A DNA stretch of 55,546 nt from Beijerinckiaceae bacterium (GCA_019745195.1 JAIETL010000053.1:1-55546), one strand, 5' to 3'. Shown: positions 33,422-44,491, counted from the stretch's first letter. Numbers and translations are program-made. Notes: generated from the letters alone by a model not told the origin.

Positions 33422-34751
33422 TCTTGTGATCATCGGAACCGGCACTGCAGCAATGGTGGCGAGCCAGCGGACAGCCGCTGCCGGCTGGAAGGTCGCGGTC
33501 ATCGATTTTCGTCCGTTCGGCGGGACCTGTGCGCTGCGCGGATGCGATCCCAAGAAAATGTTGATCGGCGGTGCCACTGCCATCGATCATGTCCGGCGTA
33601 TGAGGTGCAAAGGGCCTGAAGGTGAGGTGCGCCTCAATTGGCCAGAGCTGATCGCGTTCAAGCGCAGCTTTACCGATCCGGTCCCCGCGAAAAACGAGCA
33701 GCGCTATGCGGAAAAAGGGATCGAAACATTCCACGGTCACGCGCGATTCACTGGCCGAAACACCGTCGAGGTTGCCGGTGAGACGCTCGAGGCGCGGCAC
33801 ATCTTGATCGCAGCGGGCGCGGAGCCCATCCAGCTCGGCATTCCCGGCGAAGAGTATCTTGCCACGAGCGAGGATTTTCTTGCGCTGGAGCAACTTCCAA
33901 AGCGGATCGTTCTGGTAGGGGGAGGCTTTATCGCGGCGGAATTCTCACACATCGCAGCGCGGGCCGGCGCCGAAGTCACGATCCTCCAGCGCGGGCCGCG
34001 CATGCTGCCCAATTTCGATCCGGATCTGGTCGAAGTCCTGATGGAAAAATTCTGCGAGATCGGCGTCAATGTGAAGGTCGATACCGCAGTCGAGGGAATC
34101 GAGAAGGACGGCTCCGGTTTCGTTGTGCGCGCTACCTCGGACGGGCAACCCCGGACTTTCAAAGCCGATCTTGTGGTCCATTCTGCAGGACGGGCCCCTG
34201 CGCTTGAATCGCTTGATCTGGACGCTGGCGGGTTGGCCCATCACAAAGGGCGGCTGAAGCTGAATGAGTTCCTTCAGAGCGTGTCGAACCCTGCCGTTTA
34301 CGCAGCCGGCGACGCGGCTCAGATGGGCCCGCCCTTAACCCCGGTGTCGAGCCATGACGCCAAGATCGTCGCCGCCAACCTTTTGAACGGGAACGAGCAA
34401 ACACCCAACTATCTCGGCGTGCCGAGTGTGGCCTTTACGATTCCGCCGATTGCATCCGTCGGCCTCAGCGAGCGGGACGCGCGCGCGCAGGGTCTCAAGT
34501 TTCGTATGCAACACCAGACGGCGTCGGATTGGTTCACTGTGCGACAAGCGGCCGAACCCACCTACGCGTTCAAGGTCATGGTAGAGGACAAGACAGATCG
34601 AATTCTCGGCGCGCATCTGGTCGGGCCGCATGCTGATGAAGTCATCAATCTGTTCGCGCTGGCCATCCGGCACGGGATCACTGCAGAAGCCATCAAAAGC
34701 ACGATGTTCGCCTATCCCACGGGGGCGTCGGACATTGGCTACATGCTTTGA
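33405..34751 (+). CDS. FAD/NAD(P)-dependent disulfide oxidoreductase, MerA-like
   Basis: This 448-residue flavoprotein has the FAD-binding front DLVIIGTGTAAMVASQ, a redox-active pair in GGTCALRGCDPKK (Cys42, Cys47), the NAD(P) fold RIVLVGGGFIAAEFSHI and the second FAD motif VYAAGDAAQ. Compared with MerA it has PKK instead of the usual PSK after the pair and lacks the C-terminal Cys-Cys. It may thus be a reductase of another disulfide or of Hg bound by the overlapping MerT/F-like protein. The ATG at 33405 is chosen from AGCGGAGG just upstream. Confidence 0.85.
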   Translation: MAKAYDLVIIGTGTAAMVASQRTAAAGWKVAVIDFRPFGGTCALRGCDPKKMLIGGATAIDHVRRMRCKGPEGEVRLNWPELIAFKRSFTDPVPAKNEQRYAEKGIETFHGHARFTGRNTVEVAGETLEARHILIAAGAEPIQLGIPGEEYLATSEDFLALEQLPKRIVLVGGGFIAAEFSHIAARAGAEVTILQRGPRMLPNFDPDLVEVLMEKFCEIGVNVKVDTAVEGIEKDGSGFVVRATSDGQPRTFKADLVVHSAGRAPALESLDLDAGGLAHHKGRLKLNEFLQSVSNPAVYAAGDAAQMGPPLTPVSSHDAKIVAANLLNGNEQTPNYLGVPSVAFTIPPIASVGLSERDARAQGLKFRMQHQTASDWFTVRQAAEPTYAFKVMVEDKTDRILGAHLVGPHADEVINLFALAIRHGITAEAIKSTMFAYPTGASDIGYML

Positions 34752-34806
34752 CCGGGGCTGCTGACCAGCCGTAGGCATGGCGACGAGCGGACCCGGAGTG
34801 TCTGGC

Positions 34807-35574
34807 CTAATTTTCCGACGAGGGCTCCCGGAGAATCGGACCGAAGATCGCGCGGCCAACCTCAAGAGCCTCGTCCATCGCCAGGCTGACGCCCTGGCGG
34901 CGCGGTATCTGTTCATCGAGCCAGCCCTGCAGGTGTTCGCTGGAGCAGAAGAACGCGATCGTGGGGCAGCATGAACTGGCTGCCGCATCTCCGCCATAGG
35001 CGAAGTCGTACCAGACCACCGCATCCGATGGTGACTCGCTGAGGAGGGCGCGGCCCTCTTCGCTGGTTTCCACTCGGATCATCTCGCTGCACATACGGCA
35101 GGTCGACTGCACCGTGGCATCGGTGCAATACATAGCCCCGACGCCAAGAGCGTCGATGGCGCACAGGGCATACAGAACCTTCCCTTTGAGCCACACCAAG
35201 TGATCCGTCTCCGCCTGCGTGAACGGATAGGCGTACCGGATCGTGTCCGTACCGGGCTCAAGGCGTATAAGGTCGCGCAGCTGCAGCTTGCGCAGCAAGT
35301 CCCGGACTCGATCCTCCGAGAGGTTCGCCCCGTCGGCGATTTCGTCAACGCGGGGCGGACGACCACTATCGCCGTAAAGGCGCAGAGTCGCTCGCCATAC
35401 CAGGTCTTCGGCCGCCTCGAGTGCATGCGACCACATATCGAGCAATCCCGCTCGAGCGGCCGTGCGGCCGCCGAGCGCGGCCCGCGCCGCTGGCGTCGTC
35501 ACGACTGACCAGTCGGGACGATCCACACCCGGCCTGATCTCGACAGCCGTCTCTGTTCTGTTGCTGGTCGGCAT
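34807..35574 (-). CDS. merB: Alkylmercury (organomercurial) lyase
   Basis: This 255-residue enzyme splits the C-Hg bond of organomercurials and hands Hg(II) to MerA. The catalytic set is present: Cys138 and Asp141 in ALCAIDALGVG, corresponding to Cys96/Asp99 of the R831b enzyme, and Cys202/203 in AAASSCCPTIAFFCSSEHL, corresponding to Cys159. The N-terminal part has the winged-helix segment usual in MerB (ADGANLSEDRVRDLLRKLQL). It follows merA in the same direction after 28 bases and so belongs to the mer operon. An additional ~35-residue N-terminal extension is present. Confidence 0.92.
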   Translation of the reverse strand: MPTSNRTETAVEIRPGVDRPDWSVVTTPAARAALGGRTAARAGLLDMWSHALEAAEDLVWRATLRLYGDSGRPPRVDEIADGANLSEDRVRDLLRKLQLRDLIRLEPGTDTIRYAYPFTQAETDHLVWLKGKVLYALCAIDALGVGAMYCTDATVQSTCRMCSEMIRVETSEEGRALLSESPSDAVVWYDFAYGGDAAASSCCPTIAFFCSSEHLQGWLDEQIPRRQGVSLAMDEALEVGRAIFGPILREPSSEN

Positions 35575-35602
35575 GTCTCGTCCTCGTCACCGGTTTGGGC
35601 AG

Positions 35603-37039
35603 CTATCCCGCGCAGCAGGACAGCTTGCTGACATCGCGATCGAATGTCTGGGCCGCGAGCTTCAGGCCCTCGACGGTCGTCAGGTATGGGAAGATGGCGT
35701 CGGTAAGATCGTCTATCGTGAGGCCGCACCGGATCGCGATCGCCGCCGTCTGGATACTGTCGGCTCCTTCTGGCGCCAGGATGTGCGCTCCCAGAAGCTT
35801 TCGGGTGCCGCGATCCGCCACCAGCTTGATCAACCCACGGGTGTCGCGAGCGGCGAGCGCGCGCGGCACGTTGTCGAGTGAGAGCACGGCGGTTCGCACG
35901 TCGTATCTGGCGGCCCGCGCCCGTGCTTCGGTGAGCCCGACGCTTCCGATCTGCGGGTCGGTGAACACCACGGCCGGCATCGAGGAATTGTCGTAGCGCA
36001 GGCTGTCGCTGTTGAGCGCGTTCTTCGCGGCGAGCTTTGCGCCATAAGCTGCCATGTAGACGAACTGGTCCTTGCCGGTGACGTCGCCGGCGGCGTAGAC
36101 GCCGGCCTTGGAAGTGCGCATACGGTCATCGACCCGAATGGCGCCCGTGGGCGTCTGGGCGACGCCAGCCTCGGCCAGCCCCATCTCCTCGGTGTTGGGC
36201 GCGCGCCCGGTTGCGACGAGAATCCGTTTGGCTGAGATCGTCTCGGGCCGCCCGTCACGAATGACCGTGAGCATGACGCCGTCCTGCGTGCGGCGAACGG
36301 ACTCGTAGGCCAGGCCGCCGATCACCGTGACTCCCTCGTCCTCAAGGTAGCCTGTAAGCGCTGTGCCGATCTCCGGCTCCGCCTCCGGGAGCAAGCGGCT
36401 CCGGAAGACGAGCGTCACCTCGACGCCGACGCGGGCAAAGGTCTGGGCAAGCTCGACGCCGATATAGCCTCCACCCAACACGATCATGGAGCGCGGCAGC
36501 TCGGTCAACTCGAGCGCCGCCGTGCTGTCGAGAGGATCCGCATCCGCGATGCCGGGGATTGTGGGCAGCGCCGGACGCGTCCCGGTCGCAATGATGATCC
36601 GGTCGCTGGCAAAGCGCTGGCCGCCGGCCTTGACGCCGCCTTCGACCAAGCGCGCGCGACCCTCGTGATACGCGACGTTGTTGTAGGCCGGCAGGAGATC
36701 GGTGTACTTCGCCTGGCGTAGGCCGGTGACCAGAGCGTCCTTCTGGGCAACCTGCGCTTTCCAATCGACCACATGGGCCTGCGCCGCGATGCCGGCAAAT
36801 TTCGTGGCAGCAGCGTTGGCATGATGCACCGCTTCGGCGGCCCGGATCAGCGCCTTTGAGGGCACGCAGCCGACGTTGACGCAGCTACCCCCAATCGTGC
36901 CGTGGCCGATCAGGGCGACCTGCGCTCCTTGCTCGGCTGCGGTGATCGCGGCTGAGAACCCGGCCGAGCCAGCTCCGACCACGACAAGATCGTAGCGATC
37001 GTTGCCATTCTTTGCGCTTGTGGCGCAGCAATCACTCAT
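35603..37039 (-). CDS. merA: Mercuric reductase
   Basis: This 478-residue flavoenzyme reduces Hg(II) to volatile Hg(0) with NADPH. It has FAD motif DLVVVGAGSAGFSAAI, active-site GGSCVNVGCVPSK (Cys53, Cys58), NADPH motif MIVLGGGYIGVELAQ, second FAD motif VYAAGDVTG and the diagnostic C-terminal pair Cys475-Cys476 in LSCCAG. The N-terminal heavy-metal-associated domain found in some MerA is absent; only MSDCC remains. Its start overlaps the merF stop by four bases. Order merT-merP-merF-merA-merB is a typical broad-spectrum layout. Confidence 0.97.
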   Translation of the reverse strand: MSDCCATSAKNGNDRYDLVVVGAGSAGFSAAITAAEQGAQVALIGHGTIGGSCVNVGCVPSKALIRAAEAVHHANAAATKFAGIAAQAHVVDWKAQVAQKDALVTGLRQAKYTDLLPAYNNVAYHEGRARLVEGGVKAGGQRFASDRIIIATGTRPALPTIPGIADADPLDSTAALELTELPRSMIVLGGGYIGVELAQTFARVGVEVTLVFRSRLLPEAEPEIGTALTGYLEDEGVTVIGGLAYESVRRTQDGVMLTVIRDGRPETISAKRILVATGRAPNTEEMGLAEAGVAQTPTGAIRVDDRMRTSKAGVYAAGDVTGKDQFVYMAAYGAKLAAKNALNSDSLRYDNSSMPAVVFTDPQIGSVGLTEARARAARYDVRTAVLSLDNVPRALAARDTRGLIKLVADRGTRKLLGAHILAPEGADSIQTAAIAIRCGLTIDDLTDAIFPYLTTVEGLKLAAQTFDRDVSKLSCCAG

Positions 37040-37296
37040 GACGTCAGCTTTCTGGTGTTTCGATCAGTCTGGCAGCAGTCGACCGCCGCCGAAGAGGAGA
37101 TCTGTCGCCGGTATAGTCCGATGCCGACCAGCGCGATCGAGGCGATCAGGATCGGGATCAAAACGTAATCGGCCTTGGCCGCCCACGCCGAAAACCCCAC
37201 CAGCCCAAGCGAGATCACGAGAATAGGAGTGGCGCAGCAGATCGCCGCGACGACCGTGCCGATGGCGCCCACTCGAATCAGGGTGAGGTCCTTCAT
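37036..37296 (-). CDS. merF: Mercury transporter MerF
   Basis: This 86-residue protein has two membrane helices, a cysteine pair in the first (AAICCATPILVISLG) and a second pair near the C-terminus (AVDCCQT). This is the exact layout of MerF, which takes Hg(II) from periplasmic MerP or MerT to MerA. It lies between merP and merA and overlaps merA by ATGA. Confidence 0.93.
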   Translation of the reverse strand: MKDLTLIRVGAIGTVVAAICCATPILVISLGLVGFSAWAAKADYVLIPILIASIALVGIGLYRRQISSSAAVDCCQTDRNTRKLTS

Positions 37297-37309
37297 GTCG
37301 ATCTCGGGA

Positions 37310-37648
37310 TCAACGCGCCAGGGCGGTGTGTAGCGGCGCAGACGACTGCGCGCTCTTCACGTCTTTGACGGTCGCGGGAAAGCCCGCATTGGTAACGGCC
37401 TGAGCGAGCGCTTCCGCTGTTGCCTTCTCGTCGTCGAAGGAAACGGTTGCGGTGGCCATGCCGCCGCGCTCGACGATCGCGACCTGGCTGACGCCGGAGA
37501 TGCGCGACAACGTCTTCTTCACGATCGGCGCGCAGGTCACGCAGGTGACATTCTGGACCTCAAGCGTAGCGGTGCGCGGTGCGGCGAAAGCCGCCCCGGT
37601 GAGGGTCAAGGCGGCAACGGTCACGATCGTGCGAAACAGGGTTTTCAT
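37310..37648 (-). CDS. merP: Periplasmic mercury-binding protein MerP
   Basis: This 112-residue protein starts with a signal peptide (MKTLFRTIVTVAALTLTGAA, cleavage after AFA). A single heavy-metal-associated domain follows, with NVTCVTCAPIVKKTL as the metal-binding loop. It binds Hg(II) in the periplasm and passes it to MerT/MerF. The C-terminus extends about 15 residues beyond the usual end. It lies 36 bases after merT. Confidence 0.95.
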   Translation of the reverse strand: MKTLFRTIVTVAALTLTGAAFAAPRTATLEVQNVTCVTCAPIVKKTLSRISGVSQVAIVERGGMATATVSFDDEKATAEALAQAVTNAGFPATVKDVKSAQSSAPLHTALAR

Positions 37649-37684
37649 ATCTGGTCTCCTGGGATGAGCGTGAAATTCGGAAAT

Positions 37685-38095
37685 CTAAAGGAACAGGGGC
37701 GCGGTGTAGGGAAAGCTGACGGCCCCAAGAACGAGTACCGTCGCCGCCCAGAGGCCGATCTTCGTCATGCGGGTTGATCCCGGCTTGGCGCAGGCGCTCC
37801 CATCCGCGCAGTCCGATGCTGGCCGGTGATAGACGCGCCAGAATCCGAATCCGAGAAACACCAGCGCCGCGGCGAAGAAGACGGGCTGATAGGGCGCGAG
37901 CGCGGTCAGGTTGCCGATCCAGGCCCCGCTGACGCCGAGGCTGAAGAGCACGAGCGGCAGGATGCAGCATGACGAAGCGCCAAGCGCCGCGATAATGCCG
38001 CCAGCCGCCAGAACGCCGTTGCCGGCTATTGGTGCGGCGTCTTGGTCTGACGGAGTCTCTGATACCGCTGTTCTGGCACGAGTCATCGTTCGCAT
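37685..38095 (-). CDS. merT: Mercury transporter MerT
   Basis: MerT brings Hg(II) across the inner membrane. The protein has three helices, with the paired cysteines in the first (ALGASSCCILPLVLFSLG) and the conserved SGAWIGNLTALAPYQP. A loop pair follows in DCADGSAC, corresponding to the second MerT cysteine pair. The frame is open to an ATG at 38119, but the expected transcription start lies about there, so I place the start at ATG 38095 (136 residues) or 38086. It is the first gene of the minus-strand mer operon, divergent from merR. Confidence 0.92.
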   Translation of the reverse strand: MRTMTRARTAVSETPSDQDAAPIAGNGVLAAGGIIAALGASSCCILPLVLFSLGVSGAWIGNLTALAPYQPVFFAAALVFLGFGFWRVYHRPASDCADGSACAKPGSTRMTKIGLWAATVLVLGAVSFPYTAPLFL

Positions 38096-38129
38096 TTCCT
38101 GTCCCTTTCGGCTGATCATGCTATCGTGC

Positions 38130-38150
38130 CTCCTGTAGTCGCTACAGGAG
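38130..38150. promoter_or_regulatory. mer operator-promoter, perfect MerR dyad
   Basis: CTCCTGTAG and CTACAGGAG form a perfect 9+3+9 dyad between merT and merR. On the minus strand it sits between a TTG-containing -35 (TTGCTC) and a -10-like region (CACGAT) at the long 19-20 bp spacing that MerR-family activators untwist. It lies 14 bases before merR, so autorepression is expected. Confidence 0.85.
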
Positions 38151-38164
38151 CAAGGGCATTTTCG

Positions 38165-38581
38165 ATGTGTGCGATCACGCCTTCGAGAGCCGGGTCGTTC
38201 ACCAGCGGCGAGCTGGCGCGCCTGGCCAATGTGAATGTCGAGACGATCCTGTACTACGAGCGGATCGGAATGCTCGCGGTGCCGCCGCGCACCGAGGGCG
38301 GTCGCCGAGCTTATGGAACGGCCGAGGTCAAGACGCTGACTTTTATCCGGCGCAGCCGCGAGCTGGGATTTTCCATCGACGAGATCCGCAACCTGCTTGG
38401 ACTAGCGAAGGGCGGTCACGCCTGCGGCGAGGTTAAGGCGGCGGCCCTGTCACATTTGACCAGCATCCAGGGCAAGATCGCCGATCTTCGCCGGATGGAA
38501 CAGACTCTCGCCGAGACGGCCGCTCTTTGTGAGGGCGGCAATGCCCCGCGCTGCCCGATTTTGGACGCTCTCAGCAAGTGA
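38165..38581 (+). CDS. merR: Mercury-responsive regulator MerR
   Basis: This 138-residue protein has the MerR HTH (FTSGELARLANVNVETILYY, ERIGML, RRAYG) and the three Hg(II)-binding cysteines: Cys87 in GGHACGEV, Cys122 and Cys130 in ALCEGGNAPRCPILDAL. These match the classic 82/117/126 set. It represses the divergent merT operon without Hg and activates with it. The ATG at 38165 is preferred to an upstream in-frame start inside the operator. Confidence 0.95.
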   Translation: MCAITPSRAGSFTSGELARLANVNVETILYYERIGMLAVPPRTEGGRRAYGTAEVKTLTFIRRSRELGFSIDEIRNLLGLAKGGHACGEVKAAALSHLTSIQGKIADLRRMEQTLAETAALCEGGNAPRCPILDALSK

Positions 38582-38940
38582 CGCCTATCGGGTAGAGAGA
38601 AACAACGGCTACAGAGCACAAAACTTGGGCGCGTTCGATCAAGCGCGATGCAGTCGCGATCTGCCCGGCTGCCCTTTATGCAATGACGAAGCTCAAATTG
38701 CCGCGGGATGACAAACCATTGATCGGTCACCGCACACCAAGATATTGCATCGCAACATGCGATCGAGGTAGAGTGTTCCCATAAACTGGACCCGGTGAAA
38801 ATCCGGGTGGCTCTTCCGGCCGCCGATCCGCCGGATAACGCATTTCACGGCGTCAGTGTCACGGTTCTCGAAACAGAGGCCGCCGATCCGTGTTGCGAGC
38901 CTCGCATGCCCCATGCGAGACGAAGAAAGCCCTTTTTTCA
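38582..38940 (+). other. Intergenic region with 13-bp direct repeat before sulP
   Basis: No gene is supported in these 359 bases. GGCCGCCGATCCG occurs at 38818-38830 and again at 38878-38890, exactly 60 bases apart. ACCCGG-TGAAAAT-CCGGGT (around 38790) forms a small hairpin. The stretch may be the leader of sulP mixed with old mobile-element DNA. Confidence 0.35.
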
Positions 38941-40422
38941 ATGAGTCTTGGCCACCTCCGGAGCGAATGGGCTCCCAATATTACCCGCGAGCTTCTGGCT
39001 GGCACGGTCGTCGCCCTCGCGCTGATCCCCGAGGCGATTGCCTTCTCGATCATCGCGGGCGTTGACCCCAAGGTCGGGCTCTATGCCTCGTTCTGCATCG
39101 CCGTCGTCACCGCGTTCGCAGGTGGCCGTCCGGCCATGATCTCGGCCGCGACGGGAGCAATGGCCCTGCTGATGGTGACGCTCGTGAAGGAGCACGGCGT
39201 CGGCTTTTTGTTCGCCGCTACCATCTTGACGGGTATCTTCCAGATCATCGCGAGCGTGCTCAAGCTCGGCAACCTGATGCGCTTCGTATCGCGATCGGTG
39301 GTGACCGGCTTCGTCAATGCCCTCGCGATCCTGATCTTTCTCGCGCAGATGCCCGAACTGCTCGGGCAGGGGACAACCGTCTACATCCTGACGGCCGTGG
39401 GTCTCGCGGTCATCTATGGGCTTCCCTATCTCACCAAGGCCGTGCCGTCGCCTCTGGTGACGATCATTCTGCTCACGGCCGCTTCGATGTATTTCGGGTT
39501 CGGGGTGCGCACCGTCGGCGACATGGGGACGCTCCCAACCGAGTTGCCATGGTTCGCCCTGCCCCAGGTTCCGTTCACCCTCGAAACCTTCAAGATCATC
39601 CTGCCCTATGCGCTTACCCTGACCATGGTGGGTCTGCTCGAAAGCCTGATGACGGCGGCGATCATCGACGAGATGACCGACACCGATTCCGACAAGAACC
39701 GTGAATGCGCGGGGCAGGGCCTCGGCAACATCACGGCCGGATTTTTCGGCGGGATGGCCGGATGCGCCATGATCGGGCAATCTGTCATCAATGTGTCGTC
39801 GGGCGGGCGTGGCCGTCTCTCGACGCTCTGGTCGGGCGTGTTCCTGCTTTTCCTGATCGTCGCGCTCGGCACCTACGTCGCGCAGATCCCGATGGCGGCT
39901 CTGGTGGCGGTCATGATCATGGTCTCGATCAACACCTTCCAATGGAAGTCGGTGCGCACCCTGCTGACGCATCCGAAGAGTTCGAGCTTCGTGATGCTTG
40001 GCACGGTGATCGTCGTCGTCGCGACGCATGATCTGGCGAAGGGCGTGCTGTTCGGCGTGATCCTGAGCGGCCTGTTTTTCGCGCACAAGGTCACGCGCTT
40101 CTTCGGCGTCGCATCCGCGCGTGATGAGGCGAACGCGGTGCGCACCTACACCGTAACGGGGCAAATTTTCTTCGCGACGGCCGAGGCGTTTCATTCGGCC
40201 TTCGACTTCCGCGAAGAGGATTTGAGAGGCGTGGTCATCGACCTGCATGCGTCGCACTTCTGGGACATCACCAGCATCAACGCGTTCGATCGCGTCGTGC
40301 TGAAATTCCGCCATCACGACATTCCGGTCGAGATTATCGGCATGAACGAGGCGACCGCCTTGCTCGTTGAAAAGCTGGGGGTGCATGACAAGCCCGACGC
40401 TATTCTTTCGGTCGGGCATTGA
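38941..40422 (+). CDS. SulP-family anion transporter with STAS domain
   Basis: This 493-residue protein has the SulP membrane core: [56 protein letters not shown] and the conserved [22 protein letters not shown]-terminal STAS domain ([20 protein letters not shown]) follows. SulP proteins carry sulfate, bicarbonate or related anions. Next to the sulfide-oxidation genes at 40928-45246 it would most simply handle sulfate, but bicarbonate is equally possible from sequence. The ATG at 38941 is chosen as the match starts there. Confidence 0.92.
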   Translation: MSLGHLRSEWAPNITRELLAGTVVALALIPEAIAFSIIAGVDPKVGLYASFCIAVVTAFAGGRPAMISAATGAMALLMVTLVKEHGVGFLFAATILTGIFQIIASVLKLGNLMRFVSRSVVTGFVNALAILIFLAQMPELLGQGTTVYILTAVGLAVIYGLPYLTKAVPSPLVTIILLTAASMYFGFGVRTVGDMGTLPTELPWFALPQVPFTLETFKIILPYALTLTMVGLLESLMTAAIIDEMTDTDSDKNRECAGQGLGNITAGFFGGMAGCAMIGQSVINVSSGGRGRLSTLWSGVFLLFLIVALGTYVAQIPMAALVAVMIMVSINTFQWKSVRTLLTHPKSSSFVMLGTVIVVVATHDLAKGVLFGVILSGLFFAHKVTRFFGVASARDEANAVRTYTVTGQIFFATAEAFHSAFDFREEDLRGVVIDLHASHFWDITSINAFDRVVLKFRHHDIPVEIIGMNEATALLVEKLGVHDKPDAILSVGH

Positions 40423-40439
40423 GCGAGTAGGGCAGGCTC

Positions 40440-40742
40440 ACTGCTTCAACCTCGAGATCGTCGAGTACGAAACATTGTAGCTTTTGGCGGTCTCGGTCAT
40501 GGATTACTCGCCGGCATCGCGGCGGCGGACCGCCTCATCGCGCTGGTGCGTCGTGAGCTTGAACCGCCGGCCGAGCTTCACGCCTCGCGCCTTAGCGCGA
40601 GCGCCTCCTTCGCCGGTCCGACCGGATCAGCTCACGCTCGAATTCCGACAGGCCGGCCAGCACCGTGAGCATCAGCCGACCGTGAGCGGTCGTCGTATCC
40701 GCCCATCCGTCGCCAAGCGATCGGAACGCGGCGCCCTTGCCC
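40440..40742 (-). pseudogene. C-terminal remnant of a serine recombinase
   Basis: Read on the minus strand from about 40742: AFRSLGDGWADTTTAHGRLM, then LTVLAGLSEFERELIR. A frameshift comes next, then RTGEGGARAKARGVKLGRRF, KLTTHQRDEAVRRRDAGE, an in-frame stop, and MTETAKSYNVSYSTISRLKQ. This is the end of a Tn3-type resolvase/invertase including the HTH. The N-terminal catalytic domain is absent. Its junction with tauE at about 40742 marks the point where that gene was cut. Confidence 0.8.
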
Positions 40743-40931
40743 GATCAGATTGGCATAGGCATTGACCGAGACGGCAAGCGCGCCGGTTCCGATTGCGATG
40801 TGGGGCTGCGCGATCCCGACGGCATATAGCAGCAGCGGCGTCGCCAGGATGGAACCCCCGCCGCCGACAAGACCGAGCGCGAAGCCGACCAGGCCCCCCG
40901 AACCGACTGCCATGAGAACCTGCTCCGTCAT
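40743..40931 (-). pseudogene. TauE/SafE sulfite exporter, N-terminal fragment
   Basis: About 63 residues remain: a start overlapping the upstream gene by ATGA, then GLVGFALGLVGGGGSILATP, LLLYAVGIAQPHIAIGTGAL and ANLIGQG. These are the first two helices of the TauE/SafE (TSUP) family, which normally has about 250 residues. The open frame runs on to 40632 only by reading the recombinase remnant in a wrong frame. It is the last gene of the BigR-type sulfur operon and cannot be functional. Confidence 0.8.
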
Positions 40932-41146
40932 GGCGCGCTCCGGAGCGCGGGTGTATCGGTCCGGCCTGCGATCAAGCGATCATGGATCGTCATGCCGACG
41001 AGCATGGCCACAACGAACAGCGCGACTGGAGCGAGGCCCAGCGACAAAGCAGCCAGCGCAGGGCCGGGGCAGAGTCCGGCCAAACCCCAGCCGATCCCGA
41101 AGATGGCGGAACCCAGGATCAGGCGAGTGTCTATCGGCATGGTGGC
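40928..41146 (-). pseudogene. YeeE/YedE (DUF6691) C-terminal half, split by IS21 element
   Basis: The sequence from TMPIDTRLI through LGSAIFGIGWGLAGLCPGPA to LRSAP is the second half of a DUF6691 inner-membrane protein of thiosulfate/sulfur-compound transport. Its first half lies at 43496-43737. Taking out the insertion and one copy of the 5-bp duplication rebuilds an uninterrupted frame, AFHLPATMPIDTRLI. The gene therefore was intact before the insertion. Confidence 0.9.
41142..41146. repeat. Target-site duplication GTGGC, left copy
   Basis: GTGGC directly precedes the IS21-family left end (TGTCAATGCC) and is repeated at 43496-43500 after the right end. Five bases fits the 4-8 bp duplications of this family. 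Confidence 0.85.
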
Positions 41147-41206
41147 TGTCAATGCCGGCTGAATTTTCCCCAAAAGCGCCGAAGTAAAATTCCCCAGATC
41201 GGCCGG

Positions 41207-43383
<2,177 letters not shown>

Positions 43384-43495
43384 CGGTGATGACGCGCCGC
43401 GGGTCTCCCGGGGCGCGCCCCGGGAGACCCGCGGCGGCGCTAAACTGGGGAGAAATCAAACGGCGCTTCTGGGGAGTTTTGATCCGGCAGCCACA

Positions 43496-43737
43496 GTGGC
43501 CGGCAGGTGGAAGGCGTCGCCGAAAGCCGGGTTTCGCAACCGACGTCGCACAAACATCCCCGCCATCGCGACCGCAACCGCGCCGCCGAGCACGAAGGCG
43601 AGACTGGGGTCCCAATCTCCGGCGACATCGAGGAAGCCTCGCACGCGGACGGGATCGAGCATGCCCGACAGCGACAGGCCGATGCCGAAGATGGCGCCGG
43701 ATGCCAGCGCGGTCAGGAGTTGTGCGTGACGGTTCAT
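43496..43737 (-). pseudogene. YeeE/YedE (DUF6691) N-terminal half, split by IS21 element
   Basis: The first half of the interrupted gene starts at ATG 43737, overlapping the previous gene by ATGA: LTALASGAIFGIGLSLSGML, DPVRVRGFLDVAGDWDPSLA, RNPAFGDAFHLPA. The insertion comes after the codon for Ala. The frame then runs into the IS end for about 10 residues. The protein would have had about four helices and transported or channelled a reduced sulfur compound. Confidence 0.9.
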
Positions 43738-44144
43738 GGCGCGACGAGCCTCATCAAGGTGACGGTTGCGACGCCTGCTAGAAGGAAGGTGACAACGGCG
43801 GCGATTGAACGCGGCGACAGACGCGCGAGGCCGACCACGCCATGACCGCTGGTGCAGCCAGAGCCCATGCGCGTACCAAAGCCGACCAGCAGGCCTGCTA
43901 GCGCGATGACGGGCAGCGAGGCTGTAATCGTCACAGGCGGCCACTGGCCGGCACCGACCCGATATAGCAGTGGCCCGGCGATCAACCCGATGGCGAAGGC
44001 GGCGTTGGTCGCGACCTGCGCGCCTTGCGCCAGCCGGCCGAGAATGCCGCTGATCCCGGCGACGCGGCCATTGAGGAGCAGCAGCATCGCAGCCGAGAGG
44101 CCAATCAGCATGCCACCGATGAGGGATGGCCAGTAGGAAGTCAT
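43734..44144 (-). CDS. YeeE/YedE family sulfur transporter subunit
   Basis: This 136-residue membrane protein has about four helices and the YeeE/YedE marks LIGGMLIGLSAAMLLLLNGR, VAGISGILG and GFGTRMGSGCTSGHGVVGLA. The Cys in GSGCTSGHG is the one that handles the sulfur ligand in YeeE thiosulfate channels. Together with the next, split gene it forms a two-part transporter as in bigR operons. Both borders overlap neighbours by ATGA. It appears intact, although its partner is broken. Confidence 0.92.
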   Translation of the reverse strand: MTSYWPSLIGGMLIGLSAAMLLLLNGRVAGISGILGRLAQGAQVATNAAFAIGLIAGPLLYRVGAGQWPPVTITASLPVIALAGLLVGFGTRMGSGCTSGHGVVGLARLSPRSIAAVVTFLLAGVATVTLMRLVAP

Positions 44145-44491
44145 GATCCGGATTCCTCGGCACAGAAGATGGCATGAAGAGCCTCAACGAGCTGGGCGGC
44201 TTTCTGCTCGCTCAGCCGGTAGAAGATCTGCTTGGACTCGCGCCTTGTCTGGACGATCCCGGCCTCACGCAGCACGGTGAGCTGCTGGGAGAGCGTCGGC
44301 TGCTGGATACCGAGTTCGTTCTCGAGCTGGCTGACGGAAAACTCCCGCTCGACGAGGGTGCAGACGATCATCAGCCGATTGCGGTTGGCGAGCGTCTTCA
44401 ACAGGCTCGCAACCTCTGTCGCCCGGCCGGAGAGTTCCGCACGGGTCATCGATGGCCGTGATGGCGTCGTCATGCCGGTTCCTCGGCCCAA
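44141..44491 (-). CDS. ArsR-family persulfide sensor, BigR/SqrR type
   Basis: This 116-residue winged-helix repressor has the ArsR core (LENELGIQQPTLSQQLTVLR, EAGIVQTRRESKQIFYRL). It has two cysteines in the places used by BigR and SqrR: Cys44 (RLMIVCTLVE) and Cys110 (ALHAIFCAEE). In those proteins reactive sulfur species link the pair and release DNA. It lies inside the sulfur operon, which it would repress. The start may be the Met at codon 7 (44473); the earlier ATG overlaps the MBL gene by 22 bases. Confidence 0.88.
   Translation of the reverse strand: MGRGTGMTTPSRPSMTRAELSGRATEVASLLKTLANRNRLMIVCTLVEREFSVSQLENELGIQQPTLSQQLTVLREAGIVQTRRESKQIFYRLSEQKAAQLVEALHAIFCAEESGS

Noticed and set aside
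38938..40419. 493-codon open frame on the minus strand across sulP
   Set aside because: Its composition (very rich in His, Asp, Arg and Glu, no hydrophobic core) is that of an antisense shadow; the plus strand encodes a clear SulP protein.
40632..40742. 3' extension of the tauE frame
   Set aside because: The DNA encodes the serine recombinase remnant in another phase, so this part of the frame is accidental.
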